DNA from: Elymus sibiricus
Taxonomy: Eukaryota > Streptophyta > Magnoliopsida > Poales > Poaceae
Reading direction: 5' to 3'
DNA: 64,000 bases
NCBI GenBank assembly: GCA_039707655.1
Contig: CM077670.1
Location: forward strand, 144,192,001-144,256,000
Position 1 is the first letter of the stretch. Each line of letters begins with the position of its first letter. The notes beneath the pieces are model-generated. The model made no database searches. It saw nothing but the letters and a program-made list of their open reading frames with translations, and was not told where the DNA came from. A program made the translations under genes and the position numbers. Positions 21,979-33,843 of this stretch are shown in pieces.

Positions 21979-22716
21979 GACGGTGGCAAAGGTGTATGTC
22001 TTGGAGTTAGGCCATCTTCTCACCGGGATTTGGAAGACGGCCGTGGTGGTGGTCTTGGCCTTGGTCATGGTCTTGGGCTTGGTGGTGGTCTTGGCCAAGG
22101 TCGTCCTAGAGGAATGTTTGGATACCTAGATGGACCATTTCCGTATGTGGCTCACTAACTATAATGTTTCAATTTACATATTTTTTATATGTCGTTCTTG
22201 TCCTTATTCACTAGTATGTTGCAATTTACATGTTTTTCCATATGTTCTTCTTGTCACTACTAACTATTATGTTTCTGTCATCGTAGGTATGGCGGCTTCT
22301 CAACCCAACAAACCAACAATGAAGGGGGTGGAGGAGAAGGATGGGGAAGGTGATATGGCGGGGTGGTGGGAGAAGGCTGCGAGGAAGCTGAGAGAGGAGG
22401 ATGCAGCCGCACTAGAGAAGAAGAAGCAACATGAGTTCGAAGAGAAGATGAAGGAAAAAGAGAGAGGGATATTTGAGGAGATCACGAGGAGGGACAAGTT
22501 GAGGATTGCATGTGAGAAGGCAGCTGCGCAACAGCAAAAGGATTTTGAAGAAAAATGCAAGAAACCTTGGGCTTTCGAGGCTGCAAAGAAAGAGAGGGAG
22601 AATAAGATATTCATGGAGAGGGTGGTTCACGGGGCTCATCGCATAAGGAAAAGGGAGGAGGAAGAAGAAGAAGATAGGAAGAAGAAGAAGGGAAAGGGGC
22701 CTTGCTCGACACAATA
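21979..22716 (+). pseudogene. mudrA-like transposase, downstream part (Gly-rich and charged C-terminal regions)
   Basis: The frame broken at 9082 resumes in phase: DGGKGVCLGVRPSSHRDLEDG, then a Gly-Leu-rich run and GMFGYLDGPFPYVAH, stopping at about 22158. A second exon probably begins at ATG 22289 after an AG at 22285-22286 and encodes a Lys/Glu-rich coiled region ending KKKKGKGPCSTQ at 22716. In full-length MULE transposases the MuDR, DDE and SWIM regions lie between the 'HRDLEDG' and Gly-rich parts. Their absence marks an internal deletion. Confidence 0.6.
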
Positions 22717-23228
22717 GAGCAATGTGACCTTGTTATCTTCTAAACTATGATATTCGATTTGGTTGTGAACTAGTATGTGCTATGGACTCCTACATGTGTA
22801 CCATCTATGTGTTTTGGACTCCTCCTCTATTTGAACTAGTATGTGCTATGGACTCCTCCATGTGTACCACTCTATGTTCTCATTGTGTATGTGTGCTATG
22901 TGATTTGTGCTATATGATGTCAACCACAAAATGGTTCTATTTTAGTTCTTTCGAAAATCTGACGTGCAATGCCTTGGTGAAACCATTCTGTTGCTGGGTA
23001 GTTTGTCCAGATGTTCAACATTGCTACAAGTTCATCGACATAACAAGTTCAACAAAGGCAAGAAGTTCAACGTTCAACATTGCTACAAGTTCATCGACAT
23101 AAGAAAACGACGAGTAGTTCAATTTCATAACAAAGAGACGACGACTAGTTCCTTCCGCGCGTATTCTTGCTGCCTCTTCCCCTCTTGATGGCTATCTTCT
23201 TCCTCTTGGGACGCTCAAGTGGCAAGGC
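22717..23228. other. Spacer between the two convergent MULE genes, with short duplications
   Basis: No gene is seen. Two phrases repeat: CTATGGACTCCTCCATGTGTACC-like units at about 22780-22880, and TTCAACATTGCTACAAGTTC (about 23015 and 23072), each followed by ATCGACATAA. The mudrA-like and PMD genes converge here, so it should hold both 3' UTRs. Confidence 0.6.
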
Positions 23229-25750
23229 TTACTCCTCCTCCTCCTCTTCCTCCTCATCGTTCACATCATCATCCAAGTTCGCCATCCACGAGCTCCCACC
23301 GACCGCCCTCTTACTTCTAGTGTTGAAGTCTTCCGGCATGTACTGTTTGAAGTCCTTCCTAGGTTTCAACATGTATGATGACCGAACTTGATAGCTCTCC
23401 AATGTCATCTCATCAGGAACCTACGATAAAGAACATGCATCATAATGAAATGATCAATGCATCAAATAGATGAATATGCGATATTGTCATACCTCTTGGG
23501 TGAGCACACCCTCATCATCCAGATGTGCTGTTGACGTAGTCTCATCCTCCAGATAAGCCCCATGGTCAGAAGTGGGATCTGATGCTGTAGCTGACCTAGA
23601 CCGCTCTGGTTCTACATATTCAGGGTCACGGCAACCGAGGAGGTTCGATAACCGCCTTAACCTTTCGCCCTGACGCTGTAACATGTACAAGTGAATGCGA
23701 TATCCAACTTAGCAACATATGTAACATGGACAATTGAAAGAGATATGTACCTTGATGAATGCTCGAAGTGTACCTTCCCCATCACTTTTTCCAACCGGGG
23801 TTGTCTCCAGAATAGACTGGCTTTCATCAGCTGTTTTTTTGATCTGGGTGTGCTGTGAACGGAAACGACATAAAGATGTTAGGCAAGCAAAGATGTGCAT
23901 AGGGCCAACGGGAAAGCACAGAGGGGAAGTCTTTACCACAAAGTTCATCACTGGAGCAGAAGGGACTCGGGTCCCTTCCCTGACAAGTTTGTTGTACTCG
24001 TGCTGGGTTAGCTCATCAAAGACGGTGGGATCTTCCAAAATCTCCTCATTATACGCCGGCTTGCATATCTCCACATGAGTACTTTCAAGATACCATTTAA
24101 GATAGTTGTTGAACGCGAGTGGGCAGTACTCACAAAGCTTGGATCCTTTACTTCGCTTAGCTTGCTCCACACTAAGCGCGAACATGGTCACATACTTCTT
24201 GTGATGTTTGTCCCAGTCCTTGATCTTTCGCTGCTTTCTCCTATCCAACCTGCATTGTAAAAAACCAAACATTAGCACTATCAGAAAGGACCTGACGATG
24301 CTAAGTGCACAAGGTTCATTCTCTCTTACCTGTGTAGCTCTTTGTCCATGTCCTCCCATTCCGGCGGGTGAGGCTGGAACAAACCAAACTGGCGGTACAC
24401 ACGATGTGGCATGTGAAGCTCAACCGCCCAGTTGCATATGAGTGGGCACCGTATAAGCCAAAGATGCCTATCCCTCAGGCACATCGGATTCAGGACGAAA
24501 TCTCCTGCGATACCTAATCTATCCTCGGCGCCATACGGCTCCCATTCCACCTGGAACATAGCATATAACAAGGCAACATTGATGTCGAGTTATCATAAAA
24601 GCATGACAATGAGTGATGCAATGTCAATGTTACCTGCCCAGTCGTAATCATGTCCAACTCGCTTGTGTACTGCTTATACATGAGAGTGACATTGTTCGTT
24701 ATCTCAGATACCACATCCCACTTGTAAGCCCAAGTGGGGAGCCGTAGTGCATCGTCTTTGTCGTCCCAGTCCTCGTAATTCATCTTCCTCGGGCGTCCAA
24801 CCGACAAGCGCTCCCAGCTCCATACCGAAAGTACGAGCATACAACCACCAATACATCCGTCCTTTGAGATCCTACAAGAGGCGTCGTCCAACTGCACATA
24901 AAAGAAAACATGGTTCACTTAAGAGGAAGATCGCATTGATAATGTAGCAATGAAGTGAAAACAAACAACTGACTACCTGTCTATATAAGTAAGCCAGTGC
25001 CGCCGAACCCCAACTCCATTTGCTATCGAAGACGGTCAACGCCTTCAGCCACATCCATGGAGCATTCTTGCCTGTGGCGTCAGCAAACAAAGTCCTGGAA
25101 ATAACGTACCACATGTAGACATGAGCATATGTTTGGATCACTTCATCGGTAGCATCCTGAGGGCAATGCGCAAAGTGCCATGCAATCCAGGTGAAAGGAG
25201 CACCGACTGCGACTCTTTCCTTCCTCTCTCCATCTCGTACTTGAGGCTCTGGAGGGGACATACCGATAAGGGCCTCCATCTGCTGGCGCCACCCATCAGA
25301 ATCAGTGCTCATACAGAGAGGATTCCTCTCGATAGGAAGACCAGTGATCATAGAGATATCCTGGAGCGTCACGGTCATCTCCCCGGTCCGAAGATGGAAA
25401 CTGTGCGTCTCCGTCCTCCACCGATCAACAAGCGCGGTGATTGCAGCAGCATTGAGGCTCGGCGTCGAACGGCTGACCAGCTGAATGAAAGGGAGGAGTC
25501 CTGTCTCCCTGATGTACGGTGTGTACCGCTCATCATAGGGCATGCCAGCATCGGAGACCCCGTGAGACCGAATCTTCAGAGGTTGAAGCACCTACAAACA
25601 AGCTAATCAGAATATTACATATGGGGCATGTGTGTTTGAAATAAACACAAAATTCAAAATACCAACTACTTTGATTATTACCTGCTGCTTCTCCGACATA
25701 AAGTAGGCCCGGTGTCGAGTGTCATAGTAATCATCGAGAAGCCAAACCAT
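23229..25750 (-). CDS. Plant mobile domain (PMD, MAIN-like) protein, eight exons, intact
   Basis: Exons on the minus strand: 25750-25682, 25591-24977, 24891-24634, 24550-24330, 24249-23937, 23852-23751, 23675-23493, 23420-23229. All introns are GT-AG and every junction keeps phase, giving 651 codons (650 aa) with no stop or frameshift. The second exon carries the PMD signature (about residues 73-112: ITALVDRWRTETHSFHLR, then GEMTVTLQDISMITGLPI), followed by PFTWIAWHFAHCP and the Trp-rich WMWLKALTVFD block. The C-terminus is a run of acidic residues. PMD proteins include Arabidopsis MAIN and MAIL1, which act with a PP7-like phosphatase in silencing and genome stability. Transposon-borne members are known, and this copy sits inside a MULE. 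It is not itself a phosphatase, despite common database labels. Its function in the element is unknown. Confidence 0.88.
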
Positions 25751-26466
25751 CCTACAAATTTCAAACAATAAACATACATGAGCTAACTACCATACTTCCT
25801 ACGCAATATTTCAACAATCGGTAGAAACTAAAAGGAAAATTGAATACTAATACTAATGTAAGACATACAATCAAAGCATACCAACAATCATCACAAAACA
25901 CATATGCATCCAAAACAATATAAGGTTCCATAATGGTTTCATCTCACTCATCTCAAAAACATCTCAACATGTAGGGTTCCGGAACGAAAGCATCCTTGTC
26001 AATACAAATATAGGATTTCATCTCACTCATCTAAAAAACATCAACACAAACATCTCAATATGTATAGGGTTCATCTCAACAATCTAGGTTTTCACTATGG
26101 AAGCATATATTGTCAATACAAATCAACTAAACTAGGGTTACAAAATGATTACAAATCATCTACAAATCCTAGATCCCACAAATCTATTTCAAAATTTACA
26201 TGCAAATTTCTAATCCAACCAAACAAGGGTTCCACAAATCTGAAAAATACGTAACATTTTCTGGATATAAAGAAGGGGATCGGAGGAGAATACCTTCTAG
26301 GATGGATTGGTGAAGAAATGCACGCAACAAATCATCAGATCTGAAGATTTTGGGAGAGAGGATTGAGAGGGGGAGAGGAGGAAGCCGCCGCCGCGCTCTG
26401 TTCTGTAACTGGAAGGAATGGCGTGGGGTGGGGGGAGGGCCAGCGCGCGGCCGTTACAAAGTCACA
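25751..26466 (-). promoter_or_regulatory. Upstream region of the PMD gene
   Basis: This is AT-rich sequence from the PMD start codon to the right terminal repeat. It contains TCTGAAGATTTTGGGAG at about 26338-26354, the inverted counterpart of the mudrA leader at 7961-7980. No other gene is seen. The PMD promoter probably lies within the terminal repeat and this segment. Confidence 0.45.
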
Positions 26467-26719
26467 GTGCAGCGCCTAAGAGCTAGGCGCTGCACATTAC
26501 ATGTGTGGCGCCTAGCTCCAAGGCACTGCACTGCTCGGTGCGGGGCCCAGCTATGCCACGCTGGCCAGACGTGCAGCGCCTGAGAGCTAGGCGCTGCACA
26601 GTGGAGTGTGGCGCCTGGCTGTTGGGCGCCACACGAAAGGGTCAACTGAGTCAATTTTTTTTATGGCAGTTCAGTTTGTGAATTCTTTTCGTCCTCAGGT
26701 CAATTTTGTCGTTTTTGCC
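26467..26719 (-). repeat. MULE right terminal inverted repeat with two perfect hairpins
   Basis: It is the inverse of 7619-7838. It includes two 29-bp palindromes, GTGCAGCGCC-N9-GGCGCTGCAC, at 26467-26495 and 26571-26599, and related half-units between them. It ends GTTTTTGCC at 26719, directly before the target duplication. Confidence 0.88.
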
Positions 26720-26728
26720 AGCTTCCGG
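26720..26728. repeat. MULE target-site duplication, right copy
   Basis: AGCTTCCGG, identical to 7610-7618. The following ~33 bp (26729-26761) appear to be displaced native upstream DNA of the RING-CH gene before the LINE begins. Confidence 0.9.
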
Positions 26729-27011
26729 TGCATGGCAGGCTGTGTTTTTGATCTCGACGTGTTTTTTCATTTTTTTGAACAAAATGAGGGCGCACTAGGC
26801 GCCATTCATTTCATATCATATGTTTACATAACTGCAGTTAACATTGCTGATGACATATCCCATCTGAGCTACATCTGTAATAATATGATTCAGGGAATGA
26901 TGCCACTAATCATGAACAACATTGTTGCAGTCTATTCTAACATTTTGATTTGGATGAATTCCCTGCGAGTAGGCTAGCTTGGCTGCTTCATGTGCTTACC
27001 TGTTGTGATCT

Positions 27012-30000
27012 CTATTGACATGAAAAACTTGTATGGTGCTGGAGGCAGTAGCAACACTCTGCAAGAACACCCCTAATCAACCAATGTCCAGGCTGTGTAG
27101 CTGGCGCTCTTGCTGCTGCTGCTTTTGCCAATGTCAAATTATCAGTTAATATGGCAGCTTCCTGTTTCTTCAACCTGCTTAAAATGATAGATGCTAATTT
27201 AATCGCTAGAGCTTCTGCATGAAGAGCTGATTGCGCTTCCAAGTATAGTGCATAGATCCTAATTTGTGTCTTCCTTTCTTCCTCTTGAGTTTGCATGAAT
27301 ATCCCTATGCCTGCTTTCCTTGTTCCTGTTGAGGTTGATTGTTCTTGTTCTTTCCACGCTGCATCTACGAAAATTTTAATTGGTGTTGAAAGCTTGGCTC
27401 TGTCAACAGTAGTTCCCTGTATAATTTCTCCTTTGTCCTGTTTGCATTTATTAGATATTTCAAATCCCGATTTTCCTTGTTCCTTGGCTTGCATTTCCAA
27501 AGATAAACTTTTTTTTGATGGCTTGAGCTGCAGAAAAGACCTGGAGTGGGGAAGTATCTTTTCTCTGAAAGATCTTATCATTTCTAGATTTCCATAGACA
27601 CCACATAAAATTAAAAATAGTGCTTAATGTGGCATGTGGGTGATCAGATTTAACAAGGGCCCAAATAGTATTCACTAAAGATTCTGAATTTTGTATTAAT
27701 AAATCAGATTTAATATACCAAGGTCTAACAAACCATGCCGCTTTAGCAAAGGAACAACTCAAGAAAATGTGCCTCTCATCTTCTTCCAAACCACATCTAG
27801 CACATATTCTACTAATATGCTTAGAGTACATACATGCTCTTTTCCCTGTTGGTAAAGCTCTCCTAATTAATCTCCATGCAAATGTTTGGACTCTTGGTGC
27901 AATATCTTTTGCCTTCCAAACCTGTTTTAAAAGTTCCTTTGTCTCATTAGGCAAAGCTCTAGGTTGCGGTTCCCCTTCCTCCTGCATAATCTGTAAACAA
28001 GTTTTGTATGCACTTTTGGTCATGAATTTTCCTGTAGGTGTTAGTTTCCAGCATAGAAAATCATTTTCTCCATCATGTATGATGGGTAACTGCTTGATAC
28101 TATTGGCTGTAATAGGATCGAACAAGGTGTCAATCATGTTACTATTCCATTTTTTCTGATCTGGAAGCCATAAGTTTTTAACAAAAGTAGGATATACAAA
28201 ATCATTATTCTAAATGATTAAATGATCATAGATAGTTTCCCATGAGTTAAACCAAGGAGAGCTCCAAATAGAAACGTTACCTGTTGAGATTTGGAAAAAG
28301 GAATTCTTGATAAGCACATGTCTTATTTTGAGAACTAAGGCCCAAAAAGCAGATTTAGGAATATTATGATTTGCTCTCCAAATGGAAGAATCAGGAAAGT
28401 ATTTGGATTGAAGAATTTTAGAGAGGTGGCTGTCCGGTTCCTCCGCTATTCTCCAGGCAGCAGCAAGGATGAGACTTCTATTAGTGGCTTGCATATTTTT
28501 TATGCCTAGTCCACCCTCATTTTTTGGAGAGCAGATATCTTTCCAAGCTCGAAGACATAAGGATTTAGCATTGACCTCCTCTCTAACCCCTGTCCACCAG
28601 AAATTCCTTATGATAGTGGTGAGTTTGGTTAGGAATTTCTTAGGAAAAAGAATATTTGACATGTAGTAAATAGGGATGGAAGCAAATACAGAATTGATGA
28701 GAGTAAGTGTTCCGGCGTGAGAAAGTTTGTTCGCTTTATATGATGGGAGCTTGGCTTTGAATTTGTCTATGACAAAAGAATTATATGCAGAAGATCTATC
28801 TTTAGCTGGAAGAATGAGAGGATGACCAAGAAGAATGAAATTATTATCAATGCAAGGAACAAGAAAGATATTTTTGATGGCATGCTAGGTGTTGTTATCC
28901 ACTCCTCTACTAAAAGGAATCCCAGATTTATTCCAACTGGGAGTTTGACCCAAATTAGCACAGAATGAACGAATTAACTGATTTAGAATATTTGATTCTG
29001 GTCTGGTGGCTCGACCACAAACAAGTAGATCATCAGCAAACGTAAGGGAGTGGATAGGGGGGCAGTTTGGTCCGAGAGATATACCTGATAAATGATTGGA
29101 TGTCATGGCTTCCTGTAAGGATATAGATAGTTCATTAATGGCAAGGACAAACAGGTATGGAGAGAGAGGGCATCCTTGTCTAATACCTCTACTGCTTTTG
29201 AATCTAGCATATGATTGGCCATTAATGATAACAGAGAAACTGGAGTAGAAATGCAGGCATGGATAAGATCAATGAAATGACCATTTAGTCCTTTACGAGT
29301 CAAGGCAGATGTAATGAAGTTCCATTCAAGCCGATCAAAGGCATTGGCAAGGTCAATTTTAAGCATGAAGGCTGGAGTATTCCAAGATTTTAGAGTGAAA
29401 GAATGGGAAATTTCCTGGGCTATGATAATATTGTTGCTTATTCTCCTACCTTCAATAAATGCTTGTTGAGAAGGATGAATATAATCAGGAAGATGGGGCT
29501 TAAGTCTATTAGCCAAGGATTTAGTGATAATCTTATAAACAACATTACAAAGGCTAATAGGTCTAAAATCAGCAGGAGTAGCACAAACAAGTTTTTCAGG
29601 AATTAAGGCAATGTTTGTATTGTTTATATGATTAGGCATAATACTTGTTTCATAGAATTGTCTTACTAGATTGGTGATGTTATCTCCTATCCATTCCCAG
29701 GCAGCCAAGTAGAATGCTACATTCAGTCCATCCGGCCCTGGTGATGCATTGGCTCTCATTCCCTTCAAGATGCTCCAAACTTCCTGTTTATCAGGGATGT
29801 TAATAGTGTAATCTGAACAATCCTCACATGTTGTTGCTATGTATGGCCTTCCATGATCTGCATTATTAGTTTGAAAAATATCTTTGAAATAGTCAACAAA
29901 GGTGTGGGCAATTTTATCATGATGGAAATGAGTCATATTGTTTCTATCCCTGATTGAGACTATTTGATTTTTCCTCCTTTTAATAACAGCATGGTGAAAA

Positions 30001-31073
30001 AACTGGTATTTCTGTCCCCCATGGTTGCCCAGTATTTCTTAGCTCCCTGCCTGTAAAAATGGGTTAGTTTTGTCAAATTTTCTTCAAACCTGCAGACAAG
30101 AGAAGCTTCTAAATTATGATCCTGTTCCTGTAAAGGCTTCATTTGGATGTTTTTAATTTGATCTTCCAAATATTTAAGCTCCTGGTTCAGAGGCCTTTTC
30201 TTTTTTGCACCACTTTTTAAGAGCACCTGCAAGATGGTTAGTTCTAGCATAAAAGGGTATATGAGCAGTACTATTCCAGGCATCTTTAGCATAAGTATGA
30301 AAGTCCTTTTCCATAAGCCACCAATTTTCAAAAATGAAAGTTTGCAAGGTTTTTCTAAACTTACCTACTGTGGAAATGTGAATGGGAGCATGATCAGTAA
30401 TAGTGATAGGCAAATTGTAAACATTAGTGATAGGATATAAAGCACACCCCTCTACATTAACTAAACATCTATCAAGGCGATAAAAAATAGGCATGGAAGA
30501 AAAGCACTTGTTAGTCCAAGTATAAGCTGGGCCACTATAACCCAAATCAATAAAACCACACTCTTTGATAAGATTACGGAAAGCATGCATACGTTTATTA
30601 TTTACACGCTGATAACTCTTGTCCACATTGTACAAAATATCGTTCATGTCTCCCATACAAACTACTGGCTTGCTGGCATTATCATACACAAAAGATGCCA
30701 CAAGTTCCCAAATCTGATTTGTTTGGCGATGGTACGGATCACCATAAATACAAATCAGTGCAAACTCTTCCCTAGAAACTACATTAACTACAGTAGCTAA
30801 TATGACATGCAAGTTAGAAATATGTACATGCACTTGAAGATCATCAGTCCACATCATCCAGAGCCCTCCTAGTCGACCTTTGGAAGGAACTACAACACTA
30901 TTATCCATGTCAAAACATTGATTCAAATCAGAAGAACTGTAATTAGAGGATTTAATTTTAGAAACAAATTTTACCTGGGCTTTAGTAGCATGCATCAACC
31001 TGGCCAAGTAGCACATTTTGTTACTGCCGAGACCTTGGCCCATACCTCGGCAGTTCCATGCTATCATCCTCAT
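27012..31073 (-). pseudogene. LINE ORF2: endonuclease, reverse transcriptase, zf-RVT, RNase H; multiply broken
   Basis: It starts [13 protein letters not shown] at 31073, the usual opening of plant LINE endonucleases, with GDMNDIL and TDHAPIHI further on. Reverse transcriptase blocks are ASPGPDGLNVAFY, ADFRPISLCNVVYKI, RGIRQGCPLSPYLF (about 29170-29215, after a frameshift near 29240) and FADDLLVCG (about 29020-29045), so the catalytic Asp pair is present. The zf-RVT part has CARCGLEEDERHIFLSC (about 27770-27830). The RNase H relic 27581-27012 has FVDAAW and ILTDN. It spans at least five frame changes or stops, and would have driven target-primed reverse transcription when whole. Confidence 0.88.
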
Positions 31074-31380
31074 GGCGCCCGTGGCGCCTTAAGGGTTGGC
31101 GCCATAGCCCCATCAACATCCATATCACCAAGGTTTGCTTCCATAACAGGCAATGCTTCACCATTGCTATCTCTTTTAATTTGATCTTGGCCTTGAGCTT
31201 GAGTTGCAGCTCCGGTTCCATTATGGCCACTCAGGTATTCATTGCTAATTGTCGCAGAAGGGGAGAAAGCACCATATTTAGAACCCAGAGAACCAGTGCT
31301 AGAGGTTGGCGAAGGAGAGCGAATGGGCCATGGATCGTAGTCTTCTCCTCTCTGCGATCCATTCTTGCTAATGATCTGTT

Positions 31381-32217
31381 GCAACGAGTGACATAGGGGC
31401 TGCCAATTTTTTCCATAGCTGAGTCTCTACCTCTGTGTATGCTATCCTTGTTGCCCATTTTCTTAGAAAGGTTATGACGGTTCCTAATGGGACCACCAGA
31501 ACCAGTAATACGGAGTTGTGGATCAACTGAGAAGATACCTCCAGATCCTGTAGTTGGGAGAACATCCCATCCTGAAGGTCGACGTCGAGGCCCTTCCCCT
31601 TGGTAGCTACCAAAACCTTGATCCCTTTCTTCAGCAGTTGTTTTGGCTCCTATCTTTTTAGAATATGCAGCTTGTTGATTTCCCCATAAGTTCTATTTAC
31701 CTCTAAATTTGCTACTGATCCTCCAATGGCAACAACTGTAGCTGCTCCACCATCGATGGGAAAATGGGAATCATCCCCTTCGGCGAGTTTAGCAACTAAG
31801 TGATGGCTGATTTGACTCTGGTTGTTCGGTTTTGCTGTGCTGCCTAAAGTTTCTCCAGGTCTGGCATAACTTTGTATTGGCGCAGCTTGAGAACTGGTGA
31901 GTTGGATTTGTGGCAGTGCATCTTGGCTTCCTCCATCTGGTGTCAGTCTCTTTGTTGCTGGTGCCTCTTGGAATATATGTTGAGGTGAAGCTCTCTTAGC
32001 TGCTAGAGTTAGGGCAGCGGGCAAAGATGGACTGATGTGGTCTGCACCTGGGTTTTGCCTCGACTCTGATTGATTGGTTTGAATGCTCTGCGTTGGATTA
32101 GTCATGGCATTAGCTGCTACTAGAGTACTTTTTGTGTTCATCCCATCTATTTCAATATACTCTCATTAATGTTCTGAAAGGATCTGTAGTGTGGAATCAC
32201 TCCTTGTGTTATGTGGC
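31381..32217 (-). pseudogene. LINE ORF1, C-terminal part
   Basis: The minus-strand frame 32141-31650 is a Gln/Ser/Thr/Pro-rich low-complexity region (NQSESRQNPGADH, KRLTPDGGSQDALP). It follows the zinc-knuckle part found on the other side of the Athila element and precedes ORF2. Such disordered tails are usual at the end of plant LINE ORF1 proteins, which bind the element RNA. Further fragments at 31613-31070 are in other frames, so the ORF1-ORF2 junction is not clear. Confidence 0.6.
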
Positions 32218-33737
32218 TGATACGTCCATTTTGCATCATGTTTTCCTACTGTTATTTATAGTGTTTTTAATCAATATAATACTTTATGGAGCAATTCTAA
32301 TGCCTTTTCTCTCTTAATATGCAAGATTTACACAAGGAGGGAGATTGCCGGCAGCTGGAATTCTGGACCTGAAAAAGCTATGCCAGAGATACCTATTCTG
32401 TACATCTCCAAATCAGCTAAAATTTCACGGAGATTTATTTTAGAATAAATAAAAAATATTGGAAGAAAGAAGTACCAGAGGGGGCCACCCAGGTGCCCAC
32501 GAGGCACCAGGGCGCGCCACCCCCCCAGGCGCGCCCTGGTGGCTCATGGGGCCCCTGGCCAACCTCCGGTGCCCATTTTCTGGTATATAAGCCCATTTGC
32601 CCAAGAAAAAACAAGGAGAAGACTTTTGGGATGGGGCGCCGCCGTCTTGAGGCGGAACTTGGGCAGGAGCACTTTTGCTCTCCAGCGGAGCGATTCCGCC
32701 GGGGAGACTTCCCTCCGGGAGGGGGAAATCGGAGCCATCGACATCACCAACGATCCTCTCATCGTGGGAGGACCAATCTTCATCAACATCTTCATCAGCA
32801 CCATCTCATCTCAAACTCTAGTTCATCTCTTGTATTCAATCTTTGTCTCAAAACCTCAGATTGGTACCTGTGGGTTGCTAGTAGTGTTGATTACATCTTG
32901 TAGTTGATGCTAGTTGGTTTATTTGGTGGAAGATTATATGTTCAGATCCAATATGCTATTCAATACCCCTCTGATCTTGAACATGAATATGGTTTGTGAG
33001 TAGTTACTTTTGTTCTTGAGGACATGGGAGAAGTCTTGTCATAAGTAATCATGTGAATTTGGTATTCGTTCAATATTTTGATGATATGTATGTTGTTGAC
33101 TCTCTTAGTGGTGTCATGTGAACGTCGACTACATGACACTTCACCATCTTTGGGCCTAAGGGAATGTATTGTGGAGTAGTAATTAGATGATGGGTTGCTA
33201 GAGTGACAGAAGCTTAAACCCAAGTTTATGCGCTATTCCGTAAGGGACTGATTTGGATCCATATGTTTAATGCTATGGTTAGAGTTATCTTAATTCTTCT
33301 TTCGTAGTTGCGGATGCTTGCGAGAGGGGGTAATCATAAGTGGGAGTCTTTTTCAAGTAAGAACAACACCCAAGCACCGGTCCACCCACATATCAAGTTA
33401 TCAAAGTAGCGAACACAAATCAAACAAACATGATGAAAGTGACTAGATGAAATTCCCGTGTGTCCTCGAGAACGCTTTGCTTATTATAAGAGTTCGTTCC
33501 GGCTTGTCCTTTGCTACAAAAAGGATTGTGCCACCTTTCTGCACTCCTTGTTACTATTGCTACTTGTCACTTGTTACAAATTATCTTGCTATCAAACTAC
33601 GCGTTACAGATAATTTCAGTGCTTGCAGAAAATACCTTGCTGAAAACCGCTTGTCATTTCCTTCTGCTACTAGTTGGGTTCGACACTCTTACTTATCGAA
33701 AGGACTACGATTGATCCCCTATGCTTGTGGGTCATCA
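32218..33737 (+). repeat. 5' LTR of the Athila-type element
   Basis: It is 1520 bp. It contains the 14-bp-arm hairpin CACCAGGGCGCGCC at 32505-32518 and its complement at 32528-32541, and a TATATAA box at 32584-32590. Its 3' LTR partner is very similar, apart from a 12-bp difference in a CATCTTCATCA repeat near 32785 and scattered substitutions. Confidence 0.95.
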
Positions 33738-33748
33738 AGACTTTTTTC

Positions 33749-33766
33749 TGGCGCCGTTGCCGGGGA
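33749..33766 (+). promoter_or_regulatory. Primer-binding site, tRNA-Asp type
   Basis: TGGCGCCGTTGCCGGGGA lies 11 bases after the 5' LTR and is the standard Athila-lineage primer site. It is the minus-strand cDNA start. Confidence 0.9.
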
Positions 33767-33843
33767 GTGAAGCGCCTTTGGTGATTGGAATTTGGTAAGG
33801 AAACATTTATATTACGTGCTGAAATTTACTGTTACTTGTCACT

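Larger units (their letters stand above)
7619..26719. mobile_element. Mutator-like element (MULE) with nested Gypsy insertion and PMD gene
   Basis: The nine bases AGCTTCCGG at 7610-7618 recur exactly at 26720-26728, the 9-bp target duplication expected of Mutator elements. The ends are inverted copies starting GGCAAA, with long terminal inverted repeats of about 220-250 bp rich in GTGCAGCGCC palindromes. Removing the 12.9-kb Gypsy insertion leaves about 6.2 kb. It holds a rightward mudrA-like gene without its catalytic core and a leftward intact PMD gene. As it stands it lacks a transposase and would need one in trans. Confidence 0.9.

Noticed and set aside
22300..22714. Minus-strand Phe/Leu/Ser-rich frames resembling a membrane protein
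   Set aside because: They are the antisense of a Lys/Glu-rich coding exon, which gives Phe/Leu/Ser runs automatically.
23229..25750. Serine/threonine phosphatase 7 long-form homologue
   Set aside because: That database label comes from fusion proteins; the sequence shows only the PMD region and no phosphatase motifs (GDxHG, GDxxDRG, GNHE).
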